64,000 nucleotides of DNA from Bin80 sp965219915 (GCA_965219915.1 OZ244794.1:1426001-1490000), one strand, 5' to 3'; positions 7,677-16,946 are shown, counted from the first letter of the stretch. Program-made: numbers and translations. Notes: generated from the sequence alone by a model not told the origin.

Positions 7677-10600
7677 TTACCGCACACGCACGAAGCGGCC
7701 GACTTGTCTGTGAATTCCCACTGGCGAGCTTGCCCTAATCCGATATAAATACAGCCCCGAGGGCAGTGTCGCGCCCTCTAGACAAACACTCCGGCCCCAG
7801 CCAGCGGTCAGATCAATCGGAGGCGGAGAAAGTACGCGCCGACCCATCACATCATAGACCTCCACGTTCAGGGTAGCGGACCAGGGAAGGTCAACGACCA
7901 GGTGTGTGGATTTCTGGAAAGGGTTGGGGTAGTTTCCTTGAACAATGAATGATTCCGGCAGCTCCCGCTGCTCCGACGCGACTGGGCTGAAGATTTCAAT
8001 ACTGAACACCAGGCTATCCGTATCCCCAATTGAATCGGAGGCCTTGAACGTATAAGGGATCGGACTTGAAGTTATTATCGTCGGCGTTCCGCTGATCGTG
8101 CGCGTCGATGAGTCATATACGAGCCCCTCGGGGGGCATGGGAGTAAGGGTGTAAGTAACCGGTGAAATACCTCCTTGTGCTTCTGGCAGGATCAGTGGAG
8201 TAATGGGCAGCGTGCGCGGGAAAGATTGATCTGGGATGTCACTGGCAAAATGCAATGCTGTTGTTGTACATGTTGGTCCCGAGTGATCCGGGATGCTGTT
8301 CAGCCACATCTGAAACTCATCATCGGCGGGAGCACAAAGGCTTTGGCCGCTGAAGATAAATGCCTCAAGGCTATCCAATTGCATCAAACTCCTTGGAAGC
8401 CGTCCCGTGAGGGCATTCTCACCTACATAGAGCTGCTTTAGCCGCGATAGTTTGCCAAGTTCAGGTGGGATCGGCCCGGAAAGGGAATTTCGAGACAGGA
8501 CCAGCCACTGCAGTTGTTCAAGGTTTCCGAGTTCGGGCGGGATCGACCCGGAAAGGGAATTGCCTCCCAGCCACAGCTCACGCAGTCGTCCAAGGTTTCC
8601 GAGTTCGGGCGGGATCGACTCGGAAAGGGAATTGTCAGACAGGTTCAGCCACTGCAGTCGCTCAAGGTTCCCGAGTTCGGGTGGGATCGGTCCGGAAAGC
8701 GAATTGCGAGACAGGAATAGCTCCTTCAGTTGTCCAAGATTCCCGAGTTCGTGTGGGATCGGTCCAGAAAGGGAATTGTCTGACAGTCGCAGCTCCTGCA
8801 GTTGTTCGAGGTTTCCAAGTTCGGATGGGATCGGTTCGGAAAGGGAGTTGTCAGACAAGTTCAGCTCCTGCAGTTGTTCAAGGCTCTCGAGTTCGCGTGG
8901 GATCGACCCGGAAAGGGAATTTCTATGCATAAATAGCCACTGTAATTGTCTAAGGTTTCCGAGTTCGGGAGGGATTGACCCTGAAAAGGAATTCCCATGT
9001 AACCGCAGCTCCTGCAGTTGCTCGAGGTTCCCGAGCTCGGACGGGATCGGTCCGGAAAGGGAATTGTCGTCTAGGTAAAGCCGCACTAGTTGTACTAGGT
9101 TTCCGAGTTCTGGCGGGATTGGACCCGATAGTAAATTGTCGTTAAAATTTAGGACTATCAATTGTGGAAGGTTACCGAGTTCGGGCGGAATCGGCCCGGA
9201 GAGTTCATTGTAGGGGAGATCGAGCACTTCCAGCCGCTTGAGATTGCCGAGCTCGGATGGAATTGACCCGGAGAGGGAATTGCCCCACAGGCTCAGCATC
9301 CACAGTCTTTCGAGGCTGCCGAGTTCAGGCGGGATTGACCCGGAAAGGGAATTGCTGTGCAACCACAGCTCCTGCAGTTGCTCAAGGTTTCCGAGTTGAG
9401 GCGGAATCGTACCAGACAGGGCATTGCTAGACAAGTCCAAGCCCCGCAGTTGTTCAAGGTTCTGGAGTTCGGGCGGGATGGCCCCTGAGAGGGAATTTTG
9501 AGACAGGTCCAAACCTCGCAGCTTTCCAAGGCTCCCGAGTTCGGGCGGGATCGATCCAGAAAGGGAATTGTATCTCAGTAACAGGACCTGCAGTCGTTCG
9601 AGGTTTCCAAGTTCAGGCGGAATCTGCCCAGTTAGTCCCTCATTCTCGGATAGACGAAGAGCCACCAGGTTCCGCAAGTTCCCAAGTTCGGGCGGCAATG
9701 TCCCCCTTAGATTGTTTGCCCTCATAACCAACTCGACCAAGAATCCCTCATTGAGCAAGACGCCAACCCATCTGTCCAGCTCCTCCTCACTTGGAACCCT
9801 CGCGATGTCCCAGTTGTCATTACGTATCCAATTGTCTCCGTCCGTCGCCCTGTAAAAGGCACTCAGGCTCCGGTGAACCGCCTCAAGTGACAGGTTGACC
9901 CGGAACGAAAGCTGGTCCGCTCCGTCCTCAAACGCGCCGTCCTGAATGCGTGTGTAAAGGCGCACCCACTGATTGTCGGGCGCATCCGTGGTCACCCTGA
10001 ATTCGAACTCCACCTCAATCGAATCGCCGCCGGCCAGAAAGCCAACCTCCGCCTCCGCCACCGTCATGTCAAGAAACGAATAGGTTTCTGCGCCTACCAG
10101 CCCCACTGTCAGCTCACTGGCATCGGAAAGGTAATTGACCACTGTTGCCTTGATCGTCACCACGTCGCCGGGGGCAATCTGGCGGTCGCCGTCCTGGTCC
10201 GTCCAACTCCAGCGCTTCAGGCGCACCGCGGGCAAGGTCGGTGCCTGAACGGCCGACAGCGCATTCACCATCCCCCGGCCTAGCTGGCCAGCAAACCCGG
10301 GATTCTCCAGGTCTATGCTCTCGCTCGTCAACCGAATATGTTCCCGCAGCGCGTCCGGACCCATGGTGGGAAACCGCGTCTTCACCAACGCCGCCACGCC
10401 AGCCGTCAGCGGAGACGAAAACGAAGTCCCGTTGAAAAATACATAGCCGTTGTCGGATCCGGTGGTCAGGATGCCGACTCCCGGAGCAAACGCGTTCACC
10501 AACCTGCCGTAGTTCGAAAAACCCGCCCGCCTGTGCGTGGCCTTCTCCGTTGCGCCCACTGACAGTACCCGTGGAGAACGGGCCGGGTAGTACCGGAATA

Positions 10601-11645
10601 GGTCGTTGCTAAGGCTGTAATTGCTGGCTGCGGCCACAACCAGGGCGCCCATATCTGTTGCCAGATCAAGTGTCTGATCAAGGTGCCTCGCGCCTTGGTC
10701 GTCTGACAAAAAACTACTCCAACTAGCATTGATGATGTCTGCACCGTTCGTGGCCGCATAAAGGATGCCATCGTAGCCATAGCAAATATAATTATCGACA
10801 GAATCGCATCCTGCGTTGATGTGCATAATCTCTGCGTTCCAGGCTGCCCCGGCAACCCCTACATTGTTGTTGGTCACCGCACTGGCCGATCCCGCTACGG
10901 CCGTGCCGTGACGAGCACTGCCGGGCAGCTCTGGCAGCCCCGTCGGATCGTTGTTCATATCGTCGCCGTTGGCGAAGTTCACACCATGCACATCGTCAAT
11001 GAATCCATTGTTGTCGTCATCGATCCCGTTGCTTGGAGTTTCATCTTCATTCGTCCATACATTTGCACGAAGATCCTCATGCCGCCATTCGCCGCCTCCG
11101 TCCACAATCGCGATCACCACCTTCGGAGCACCGTCTGAGCTTTTCACTAGATCCCATGCCTCCGGCAACCGCATCAACTCAAGTTGCGGCTGGTCGCTGA
11201 ATCTGGGATCATTCGGATCAATGTGTTCCCAACTGACCGGTCCCCTGATACGATTCACAGGTACTGGTTCCGCGTAGACGATGCCGGGGGCAAGGGCAAG
11301 ATTTCTGGAAACTTGTTCAGGGGGCACATCGGCACTATAGCGCACATAGTACGTGCGGCGCAGTGCCAAGAGATTACGACGCGTCTTGGGAGTCGGATTC
11401 ACATGATCCAGAAATGGGTACATGCGCTCAATGGTGTGCACACCGAAAGTGGCCGCCCTACGATCAAAGACCTGCAAACCGGTAGTGGCTGTTTTACCAG
11501 GAAGAGAGTTTCCGGCTTCGAATTGAACCACCACGACATGTGGGACGACCTCTGGAACGCTTTGAGCCAATACCCTAACGGTGCAGAAGAGTAGAGCAGG
11601 GACGAGCCCTAACGCCACTAGAGCGAATGATTGATGAATCTTCAT
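7677..11645 (-). CDS. Secreted subtilisin-like (S8) protease with plant-type LRRs and type IX-like sorting domain
   Basis: An exported multidomain protein of 1322 residues from the chosen ATG at 11645 (MKIHQSFALVALGL..., a good signal peptide); the frame is open to an ATG at 11669, which would add 8 residues. Residue numbers below count from 11669. A subtilase domain spans ~150-450 with the catalytic triad visible: Asp190 (AIVDGGG), His254 (RHGTAVAG) and Ser416 (NGTSFSSP). A beta-rich linker follows. Residues ~641-1110 hold about 20 LRRs of 24 residues with the plant-specific signature LSGxIPPELGNL. Next come a putative-Ig stretch (SDIPDQSFPRTLPI) and a C-terminal sorting domain (GNYPNPFQKST ... 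LPSGLYLYRI ... VGRFVRVR). The likely role is a surface or secreted protease with a binding array. The gene is preceded by copy 3 of the shared promoter element. Base composition in the LRR part is set by the repeats. Confidence 0.93.
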   Translation of the reverse strand: MKIHQSFALVALGLVPALLFCTVRVLAQSVPEVVPHVVVVQFEAGNSLPGKTATTGLQVFDRRAATFGVHTIERMYPFLDHVNPTPKTRRNLLALRRTYYVRYSADVPPEQVSRNLALAPGIVYAEPVPVNRIRGPVSWEHIDPNDPRFSDQPQLELMRLPEAWDLVKSSDGAPKVVIAIVDGGGEWRHEDLRANVWTNEDETPSNGIDDDNNGFIDDVHGVNFANGDDMNNDPTGLPELPGSARHGTAVAGSASAVTNNNVGVAGAAWNAEIMHINAGCDSVDNYICYGYDGILYAATNGADIINASWSSFLSDDQGARHLDQTLDLATDMGALVVAAASNYSLSNDLFRYYPARSPRVLSVGATEKATHRRAGFSNYGRLVNAFAPGVGILTTGSDNGYVFFNGTSFSSPLTAGVAALVKTRFPTMGPDALREHIRLTSESIDLENPGFAGQLGRGMVNALSAVQAPTLPAVRLKRWSWTDQDGDRQIAPGDVVTIKATVVNYLSDASELTVGLVGAETYSFLDMTVAEAEVGFLAGGDSIEVEFEFRVTTDAPDNQWVRLYTRIQDGAFEDGADQLSFRVNLSLEAVHRSLSAFYRATDGDNWIRNDNWDIARVPSEEELDRWVGVLLNEGFLVELVMRANNLRGTLPPELGNLRNLVALRLSENEGLTGQIPPELGNLERLQVLLLRYNSLSGSIPPELGSLGKLRGLDLSQNSLSGAIPPELQNLEQLRGLDLSSNALSGTIPPQLGNLEQLQELWLHSNSLSGSIPPELGSLERLWMLSLWGNSLSGSIPSELGNLKRLEVLDLPYNELSGPIPPELGNLPQLIVLNFNDNLLSGPIPPELGNLVQLVRLYLDDNSLSGPIPSELGNLEQLQELRLHGNSFSGSIPPELGNLRQLQWLFMHRNSLSGSIPRELESLEQLQELNLSDNSLSEPIPSELGNLEQLQELRLSDNSLSGPIPHELGNLGQLKELFLSRNSLSGPIPPELGNLERLQWLNLSDNSLSESIPPELGNLGRLRELWLGGNSLSGSIPPELGNLEQLQWLVLSRNSLSGPIPPELGKLSRLKQLYVGENALTGRLPRSLMQLDSLEAFIFSGQSLCAPADDEFQMWLNSIPDHSGPTCTTTALHFASDIPDQSFPRTLPITPLILPEAQGGISPVTYTLTPMPPEGLVYDSSTRTISGTPTIITSSPIPYTFKASDSIGDTDSLVFSIEIFSPVASEQRELPESFIVQGNYPNPFQKSTHLVVDLPWSATLNVEVYDVMGRRVLSPPPIDLTAGWGRSVCLEGATLPSGLYLYRIRASSPVGIHRQVGRFVRVR
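8340..9745 (-). repeat. 72-bp tandem repeats encoding plant-type LRRs
   Basis: About 19.5 units of 72 bp (24 codons) lie in frame inside the protease gene. Each reads roughly LxxLxLxxNSLSGxIPPELGNLxx. Adjacent units differ mainly at the variable LRR positions while the PPELGNL part is nearly fixed at the DNA level, so unequal recombination is plausible. Confidence 0.9.
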
Positions 11646-11732
11646 GATCATAATAGTTGACGGCCACACTGCACTCGTCTTGTGAACGTAGTCCAGACAG
11701 CAAGTCAGGATGGACAGGAATTTCAGTCAAGT

Positions 11733-11821
11733 ATAGTAACACTTCAGGTATTTAATTAAGTAATTATGTTCTTTATCAGTTATATATTGGGCAATACTAA
11801 TTATATTATCGTTCATTCAAG
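11733..11821 (-). promoter_or_regulatory. Shared surface-gene element copy 3 and promoter of the protease-LRR gene
   Basis: Read on the minus strand from 11821 this block gives TTGAATGAAC, then TAATATAA, TATTGCCCA and TAACTGATAA, and reaches TTACTT (11763-11758) where copies 1 and 2 have TTGACA. TACTAT at 11738-11733 is a -10 candidate, 19 nt further on. The distance from TGAAT to the -35 position is 56 nt, as in the other two copies. The predicted leader to the ATG at 11645 is about 80 nt. Confidence 0.6.
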
Positions 11822-12242
11822 ATCGTATGTATCTTTTGGCCGGAGCATTAAAAAATCCCAGTCGCTTTATCGGCCAGCGCATGGCGCAAAATCCGGATGC
11901 TCACTTCAAATAAACCGAGATGTGGACGAACGAATAAATCCGAGGGATCTACCAAAAGGCGGGCAATTGAACTTCCCCCTACATCCAATTCGAGATGTCT
12001 CAACTAGTACTTTGTTACGGTGATCAAGAAATTGCAGATCAGTTGGTGTCGAACATAGATCCATGAGCCTCTTCCAAGATTCCTGAGGTCAGTGTTGTTT
12101 AAAAGATTTTGTTGATTTGCAGACCGTGTTTCTGATTGATGGATCTATCTACCGAGGTAGTTGGGGATTATGATATGCCCTACGGGGCATCAGTTGTTTA
12201 GGACCCAAACGAACGGACAACAATACATCCGCGCCTGCACAT
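11822..12242. other. Non-coding stretch
   Basis: No supportable gene. The open frames here are short and lack domain-like composition. The stretch lies between the promoter of the protease-LRR gene and a decayed sorting-domain copy. Confidence 0.4.
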
Positions 12243-12350
12243 TCGCAACCGCGCACGCAGGAAGCAGCCGACTTGTCATTGAATTCCCACTGGCGAGTTA
12301 GCCCGAATCCGCTAGTATTCGCAACTGCCCCCGTGGCATTGGCAATTACA
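12243..12350 (-). pseudogene. Decayed duplicate of a C-terminal sorting-domain end
   Basis: About 100 bp closely resembles the extreme 3' end of the protease-LRR gene (7677-7770). Both share the plus-strand string GAATTCCCACTGGCGAG and flanking GCCGACTTGTC. On the minus strand this is the tail of the type IX-like sorting domain (SSPVGIHRQVGRF). Here the equivalent reading frame lacks the rest of a gene, so it is a stranded fragment left by duplication or deletion just downstream of the choice-of-anchor-B gene. Confidence 0.6.
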
Positions 12351-12448
12351 CGGGGGCGGAAAACCGCTACAACGGGCAAAGCCTGCGGCTCGGTTCAGGA
12401 CTAATAACTACTACACAATTCGTTGCGGCGGCGGTGCAACGCTCCAGA

Positions 12449-14740
12449 CTAGCGTACTAGGGTCATCACCCCCGCCCGAACAGCTGCCTCGTGCTCCATT
12501 ATCGCCATCAGCCTGTACTCATACGTCCCGGAGGCAAGACCTTCGCCACTAAAGTCTATTGATTTTTGAGCGCCGGCCCCAAATTGCCGACTTGGAAGTG
12601 CCATGACCAACCGTCCCTGCACATCAAAGACAAGAAGCGTTACCTTTGCAGAAGCCGGAAGATCAAATGTAATCCTGGTCGATGGATTAAACGGGTTCGG
12701 GTAGTTTCCACGCAACGAAAAAGCTTCCGGCACCGTTATATTCTGTTCTGTCGCCGTAATGGATAGCGTCGTGGGTTGCAGCACGAACAGCCCCTGCTCC
12801 ATACTGCTTACCACAACGATGCCACTCTTGAAATAGGGATAAGAGCTCCACGCCCCGTATTCTAACGCAACCCTGTTAGAAGCAGGATCCGTGTCGAAGT
12901 AAGCGACCTCAACCGGATTCGAAACGTCTTCAATATCGAGGATCCGGAGGCCCGATTCGTAATTGCTCAGGTAAGCGTAGTTTCCGCGCACGTACAGATT
13001 GTGATCAACGGTCTTCTCTGGACTGAAATACTCCAGCAATAGGACAGGGTCGTCCAGGTCCTCCAGATCCCAAAACAGCGTCCGCGTGCCTCGAAAAGTA
13101 AAATTGTCGCGGAAGTTGGCTTCATCCAACTCGTCGTTTGCGATAAAGTATCGGTGATCATCTGTAAACCAGCCCTGGTGTGAATAAGCAACGAGCGGAT
13201 ACGTCATTACCGCCACCGATACCGTATTGGACTTGTCGGTAACGTCCACAATATTGATTGCCGTCTCGCCGGGGGCAACGCAGATTTCTCTGCCGTGATA
13301 CGTTGCATCAGGACCGCGATAGAGGACGCATTGTACGTCATGCACATATCCGGGGCTGAAAGAGCGGCCTATTTGCGGCTCGTGGTGGCAGCCGGTAAAC
13401 GTCGGATTCATCGGATCCTGAACATTTACGATGTGCAGACCAACACCGCACCGGCCCCTGCCGCCTTTGCTACCCGTTAAATATGCATATCCGGTCTCTT
13501 CATGCACAAACACGTTATGGGCACTCCCAATTTCCTGATAATTTGCAGTTTCGATGAATGTGGCTGGAAGGCTGGCGCGGTCCACGCCGCGCAGTTGGGT
13601 GAGATCGAAGATCTGCATGCCATTTTGATATCCTATGGCGTCAGCGACAACGAACATGTGGTTGCGGTACACCTTCATGTCGCGCCAGATCGCCACGGCA
13701 TCGGGATCATGCGATGGAAGTGAGCCCAGATAAACCGGATTCGCTTGGTCGGTGACGTCAACCATTGCTACGCTGTTCTCCTTCCCCACAAGCGCATACT
13801 CCTGATTGGTTTCCGGGTCGGTCCATCCCCAGATATCATTTACCAGAATGCGGTGCTCCGCCCCGATATCCTTCTTCGACAAATGGGAGAGCAAATCGAC
13901 ATTCTTGCATTCAAAATCACCCGCCTTTCCGTTCACGCACTCAATCCTTGCTCCAAGGTGAGAAGGCAATCTGTCCACGGGGCAGTTCGAACCGTATACC
14001 TCGCTCACACCGGCGAGCCACGCTTGAAATGCTGTTTCCCGGGGAGCACAAAGTTCCTGTCCCTGAAAATTGAGGTGCGCCAGCTGTGACATACTCGTCA
14101 TGCTTGAAGGAAGCTTGCCAACCAACTCATTCTGCTGGATTTCCAATAGCCGCAGATTAGTGAGGTTGCCGATTTCCTCCGGTAATCCGCCGGATACCTT
14201 ACCCCAGTTCACAATTAGCGTGTCCAGTGCGGTGAGGTTGCCAACCTCCGGTGCAATGATCCCTCCCAATTCATAGTTATCTCCAATGTTGAGAGCCTTG
14301 ATTTCCGTCAGTGTCCAGATCTCGGCCGGGATGTCTCCCCCGAGTTCATTATTCCAAAGGGATAGATACTTCAGATGGGTGAGCTTGCCGATCTCCGGCG
14401 GAATCTCACCATTAAGGTAATTGTCTCGCAGGGACAGATATTTGAGGTGGGTGAGCTTGCCGATTTTTGGAGGAAGCTTGCCATTGAGCCCGTTTTCTTC
14501 CAATCTAAGTTCTGAAACGCGGTTTGCTTGCATGTCCACGGTAACACCGTACCAGCTGTCCAAAGTTTGAGCGTCCGGCATCGTGTCCGTCGCACTGGAC
14601 CAGTTGTCATTGTTTAGCCACGAGCCTCCATACGTTGAATCGTAGAGCGCTACCAAGGCAAGCCAATCGTCCTCTAGTGAATTCTGGCCTTGTGCCTTCC
14701 ACGGCGCGAGAGTAGAAAGCAATATTATGATGGGTACCAT
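12449..14740 (-). CDS. Secreted LRR plus choice-of-anchor-B (LVIVD-type) protein with sorting domain
   Basis: Surface protein of 763 residues from the chosen ATG at 14740, which opens a signal peptide (MVPIIILLSTLAPWKAQGQ). The frame is open to 14992, but that extra ~84-residue leader looks non-coding. After the signal comes an LRR cap (LVALYDSTYGGSWLNNDNW) and about six to eight LRRs (LPPKIGKLTHLKYLSLRDN, IPPEIGKL). A ~370-residue beta-propeller-like part follows, with repeats of the type VAMVDVTDQANPVYLGSL, GLHIVNVQDPMNPTF, INIVDVTDKSNTVSV and LRILDIEDVSNPVEVAYF, matching the choice-of-anchor-B family. The end is a sorting domain (GNYPNPFNPSTRITF ... SGTYEYRL). Function is unknown; extracellular binding is inferred from the LRR and propeller. 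The gene lies downstream of no recognisable copy of the shared promoter element. Confidence 0.85.
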   Translation of the reverse strand: MVPIIILLSTLAPWKAQGQNSLEDDWLALVALYDSTYGGSWLNNDNWSSATDTMPDAQTLDSWYGVTVDMQANRVSELRLEENGLNGKLPPKIGKLTHLKYLSLRDNYLNGEIPPEIGKLTHLKYLSLWNNELGGDIPAEIWTLTEIKALNIGDNYELGGIIAPEVGNLTALDTLIVNWGKVSGGLPEEIGNLTNLRLLEIQQNELVGKLPSSMTSMSQLAHLNFQGQELCAPRETAFQAWLAGVSEVYGSNCPVDRLPSHLGARIECVNGKAGDFECKNVDLLSHLSKKDIGAEHRILVNDIWGWTDPETNQEYALVGKENSVAMVDVTDQANPVYLGSLPSHDPDAVAIWRDMKVYRNHMFVVADAIGYQNGMQIFDLTQLRGVDRASLPATFIETANYQEIGSAHNVFVHEETGYAYLTGSKGGRGRCGVGLHIVNVQDPMNPTFTGCHHEPQIGRSFSPGYVHDVQCVLYRGPDATYHGREICVAPGETAINIVDVTDKSNTVSVAVMTYPLVAYSHQGWFTDDHRYFIANDELDEANFRDNFTFRGTRTLFWDLEDLDDPVLLLEYFSPEKTVDHNLYVRGNYAYLSNYESGLRILDIEDVSNPVEVAYFDTDPASNRVALEYGAWSSYPYFKSGIVVVSSMEQGLFVLQPTTLSITATEQNITVPEAFSLRGNYPNPFNPSTRITFDLPASAKVTLLVFDVQGRLVMALPSRQFGAGAQKSIDFSGEGLASGTYEYRLMAIMEHEAAVRAGVMTLVR

Positions 14741-14992
14741 GAGTGCCCGGCACCATGCCCCGGCATCAGTGCACCGCGCTGCGATGTTACCGCAGCTCCA
14801 GTTGCCGATGGGATGCGTGAAACGTGTACCACGCCCGACCGAAGCGACGTTGGCCGTTGGCCAGTACGTGCAACCTCCTTCCGGCACAAGGGCCAGCATA
14901 TTTTCCGAGGAATCATAGGATGCAATTGCGGATTCTTTTTCTGGTTGTTGCATCCGAGTACCAAGATAGCTGGGAGTTCTGGCCCTCATCAA

Positions 14993-15242
14993 TAGGGTAT
15001 CGTTTTTGGGGTTCTACCACTAGTGGTATCTGAACTTCCTGCCAAGCCTAACTTCCTTACCAATACAATGAAGTTCAGATATCCTAATTGTTCCGAACAA
15101 AGTGACTCACTGAATAGGAAATAGTAGATCCTATGTTTTTTGTCGCAGTTGTAGGCACTAAGCCATAGCATTGAATTTTTGGGCATAACTTGCCATAGTA
15201 GAGTTTATACCTCGGCCTTTTCGTGCATTTAATCCTTCTTCT
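14993..15242. promoter_or_regulatory. Divergent intergenic region with a 12-bp inverted repeat
   Basis: A perfect palindrome CCACTAGTGG lies at 15017-15026. Next to it the 12-bp arms TATCTGAACTTC (15027-15038) and GAAGTTCAGATA (15070-15081) form an inverted repeat with a 31-nt spacer. The region separates the minus-strand LRR gene from the plus-strand nuclease-like gene, so either could be controlled from here. Confidence 0.4.
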
Positions 15243-16646
15243 ATGGCAGTGTCCGACCAAGTTTTAGAAATCCTCCGACAAGTAGACGATGCACGACAAG
15301 TCAGACGGGAGCATTGCGAACGGCTCCTAGAGGAACTAGCACCGATCTTGCTGGAGGCCAAGAAATCTAATCGCGAACGTCAACAAGCCCCCCGGTTCAA
15401 CTCCTTCAAGTATCTACGTGATGACGAAATCGGACTGTCAAATGTGATCGCGGACCTGCTTGATCCGCGTGCTGAACACGGCCACGGGACAAGCTTTTTG
15501 GAAGCAATGTTGGAGATCTTACCCGATCAGCCTGGATGGCTCAAAAGGCTGCACCCGTTGAATGCCGATTCAATCCATGTTAAGCAAGAGCACTGGATCC
15601 CGGAGGGTGGCGGCCGGATGGATATTACTGTAGAGATCTCTTCGGCGACGGGTCACGCCTGTATTGCGTTCGAGAACAAGCCGTACGCTAGCGATCTAGA
15701 CCGCCAGATAGAATCGTACCTGAACTACCTCCATAATCAATACCGGAAGCACTTTTTGCTGATCTATCTTCCGCCCGTGTACCGCTGGCCCGCCGAAAAT
15801 AGTTTTCGGCGGGCTGAACGCAAGAAATGGCAGGCGCAATTCAGAATCATGCCATATATTGGCGGGGACGCATCACTAGAGAAGTGGTTTGCCACCTGTC
15901 AGGAGAAATGCGATGCCAAGCGGGTTCGCTCGTTCCTGGAGGATGCGCAGAGATTCTGCCAACAGCAATTCGGAGAAAAACCTATGTCTACAAATCCCGA
16001 TGTACTCTTCGTGCGCGACTATTTATCTGATAACCCGAGCCAGCTTAGTGCAGCGCTCGCTGTACACGACGCGTGGGTTCTGGTGCGGGATGATGTGTGC
16101 AAGCGGTTTTTAGAACATTTGTGCGAGACCGTTAAGGATCGCGCGCACGAAGAATTGACAGACATTGCATCCGACTGCAATATGCGGTGTCATTACGAAG
16201 GAAAGAAGCCAAACTTCAATTGGCTCTCGATCAGTAGGGACGATTGGGTGCGGAACAATGACGTACCAGGACAGGTGGATACGTGCACCCAGATCAGGCT
16301 CCAATCTGATGGCAAAGGTCCGAACAAATGGTTTTTGGGGGTCAGAAGCTCGAAGCCAATCGACAAAATGAGTGAGGAAGAGAAGAGGCGTCGCGAAGAT
16401 CTCTCAATTGCATTACAACGTCGTGGACTTGTGACCGCGGCCCACAGCCGTTGGTGGCCGCAATGGAAATGGCTGCGTACCTACCAGAACTGGGATCCGA
16501 TTGCGTCTCAGCTTGCTACAGAGTGTGAAGCAGGCGGTGGGCCGATCACGGAATTCTACGTCAATGGGCTGCTTGATATCGCCCGGCGTGCGATTCCGGC
16601 GATCAACGAAGTAGAGTTGGTGAACCGAGCCAGTTCAAGCGAATGA
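15243..16646 (+). CDS. PD-(D/E)XK nuclease-like protein (PDDEXK_4 type)
   Basis: A 467-residue cytoplasmic protein with no signal or membrane segment. Residues ~55-85 (LRDDEIGLSNVIADLLDPRAEHGHGTSFLEAML) match the N-terminal hallmark of the PDDEXK_4 group, where E...LLDP..HG is conserved. The nuclease core follows: RMDITVEI (Asp ~127) and CIAFENKPYASDLDRQIESYLNYL, the (D/E)-x-K strand with Glu and Lys followed by the Gln-containing helix. FLLIYLPP is the next strand. The C-terminal ~250 residues are alpha-rich and not recognised. Family members are found near phage-defence and mobile loci, but their reaction is mostly untested. No methyltransferase or helicase accompanies it. Start at ATG 15243 with no clear Shine-Dalgarno. 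Confidence 0.7.
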   Translation: MAVSDQVLEILRQVDDARQVRREHCERLLEELAPILLEAKKSNRERQQAPRFNSFKYLRDDEIGLSNVIADLLDPRAEHGHGTSFLEAMLEILPDQPGWLKRLHPLNADSIHVKQEHWIPEGGGRMDITVEISSATGHACIAFENKPYASDLDRQIESYLNYLHNQYRKHFLLIYLPPVYRWPAENSFRRAERKKWQAQFRIMPYIGGDASLEKWFATCQEKCDAKRVRSFLEDAQRFCQQQFGEKPMSTNPDVLFVRDYLSDNPSQLSAALAVHDAWVLVRDDVCKRFLEHLCETVKDRAHEELTDIASDCNMRCHYEGKKPNFNWLSISRDDWVRNNDVPGQVDTCTQIRLQSDGKGPNKWFLGVRSSKPIDKMSEEEKRRREDLSIALQRRGLVTAAHSRWWPQWKWLRTYQNWDPIASQLATECEAGGGPITEFYVNGLLDIARRAIPAINEVELVNRASSSE

Positions 16647-16946
16647 CGAGTCGAATGCTCTCGGTTTTCCCCGCGTCCTATACATTATTCGCCCAGCACT
16701 GGAAGGACGTACTTAACCGCAAATACCAAACGGGGCCCACAGTTTGATGCGTCCGTATCAATTGCTACAATCGCAAGCAGGCCTATTCCTGGTCGGTAGA
16801 TAAATCAACACATGCTAACGCAGCTAAACTCACCGGAATAGTCCTGAATCGGGTCTAATCCTAGTGAACTAAGCTGATATGAGTAATTTTGCTTAGATTC
16901 TTCACTGACATACTGTGATAGCCTTTCCCAAATACTAAGCACCCTG
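16647..16946. other. Non-coding gap before merR
   Basis: No gene is supported in this 300-nt gap. It becomes AT-richer towards the MerR start. No clear hairpin terminator for the nuclease-like gene is visible. Confidence 0.3.

Noticed and set aside
8452..9078. Plus-strand open frame with a repeated Pro-Ser-Ser-Gly-Gly pattern
   Set aside because: It is the antisense shadow of the LRR array; its periodicity comes entirely from the minus-strand repeats.
8340..9745. Regular 72-bp repeats that could be taken for a CRISPR or satellite array
   Set aside because: They are in-frame coding repeats of LRRs in the protease gene; there are no unique spacers of uniform length.
14741..14992. N-terminal extension of the LRR/choice-of-anchor-B gene up to ATG 14992
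   Set aside because: The extra ~84 residues precede a good signal peptide starting at 14740, which would then be internal; the upstream part reads like non-coding DNA.
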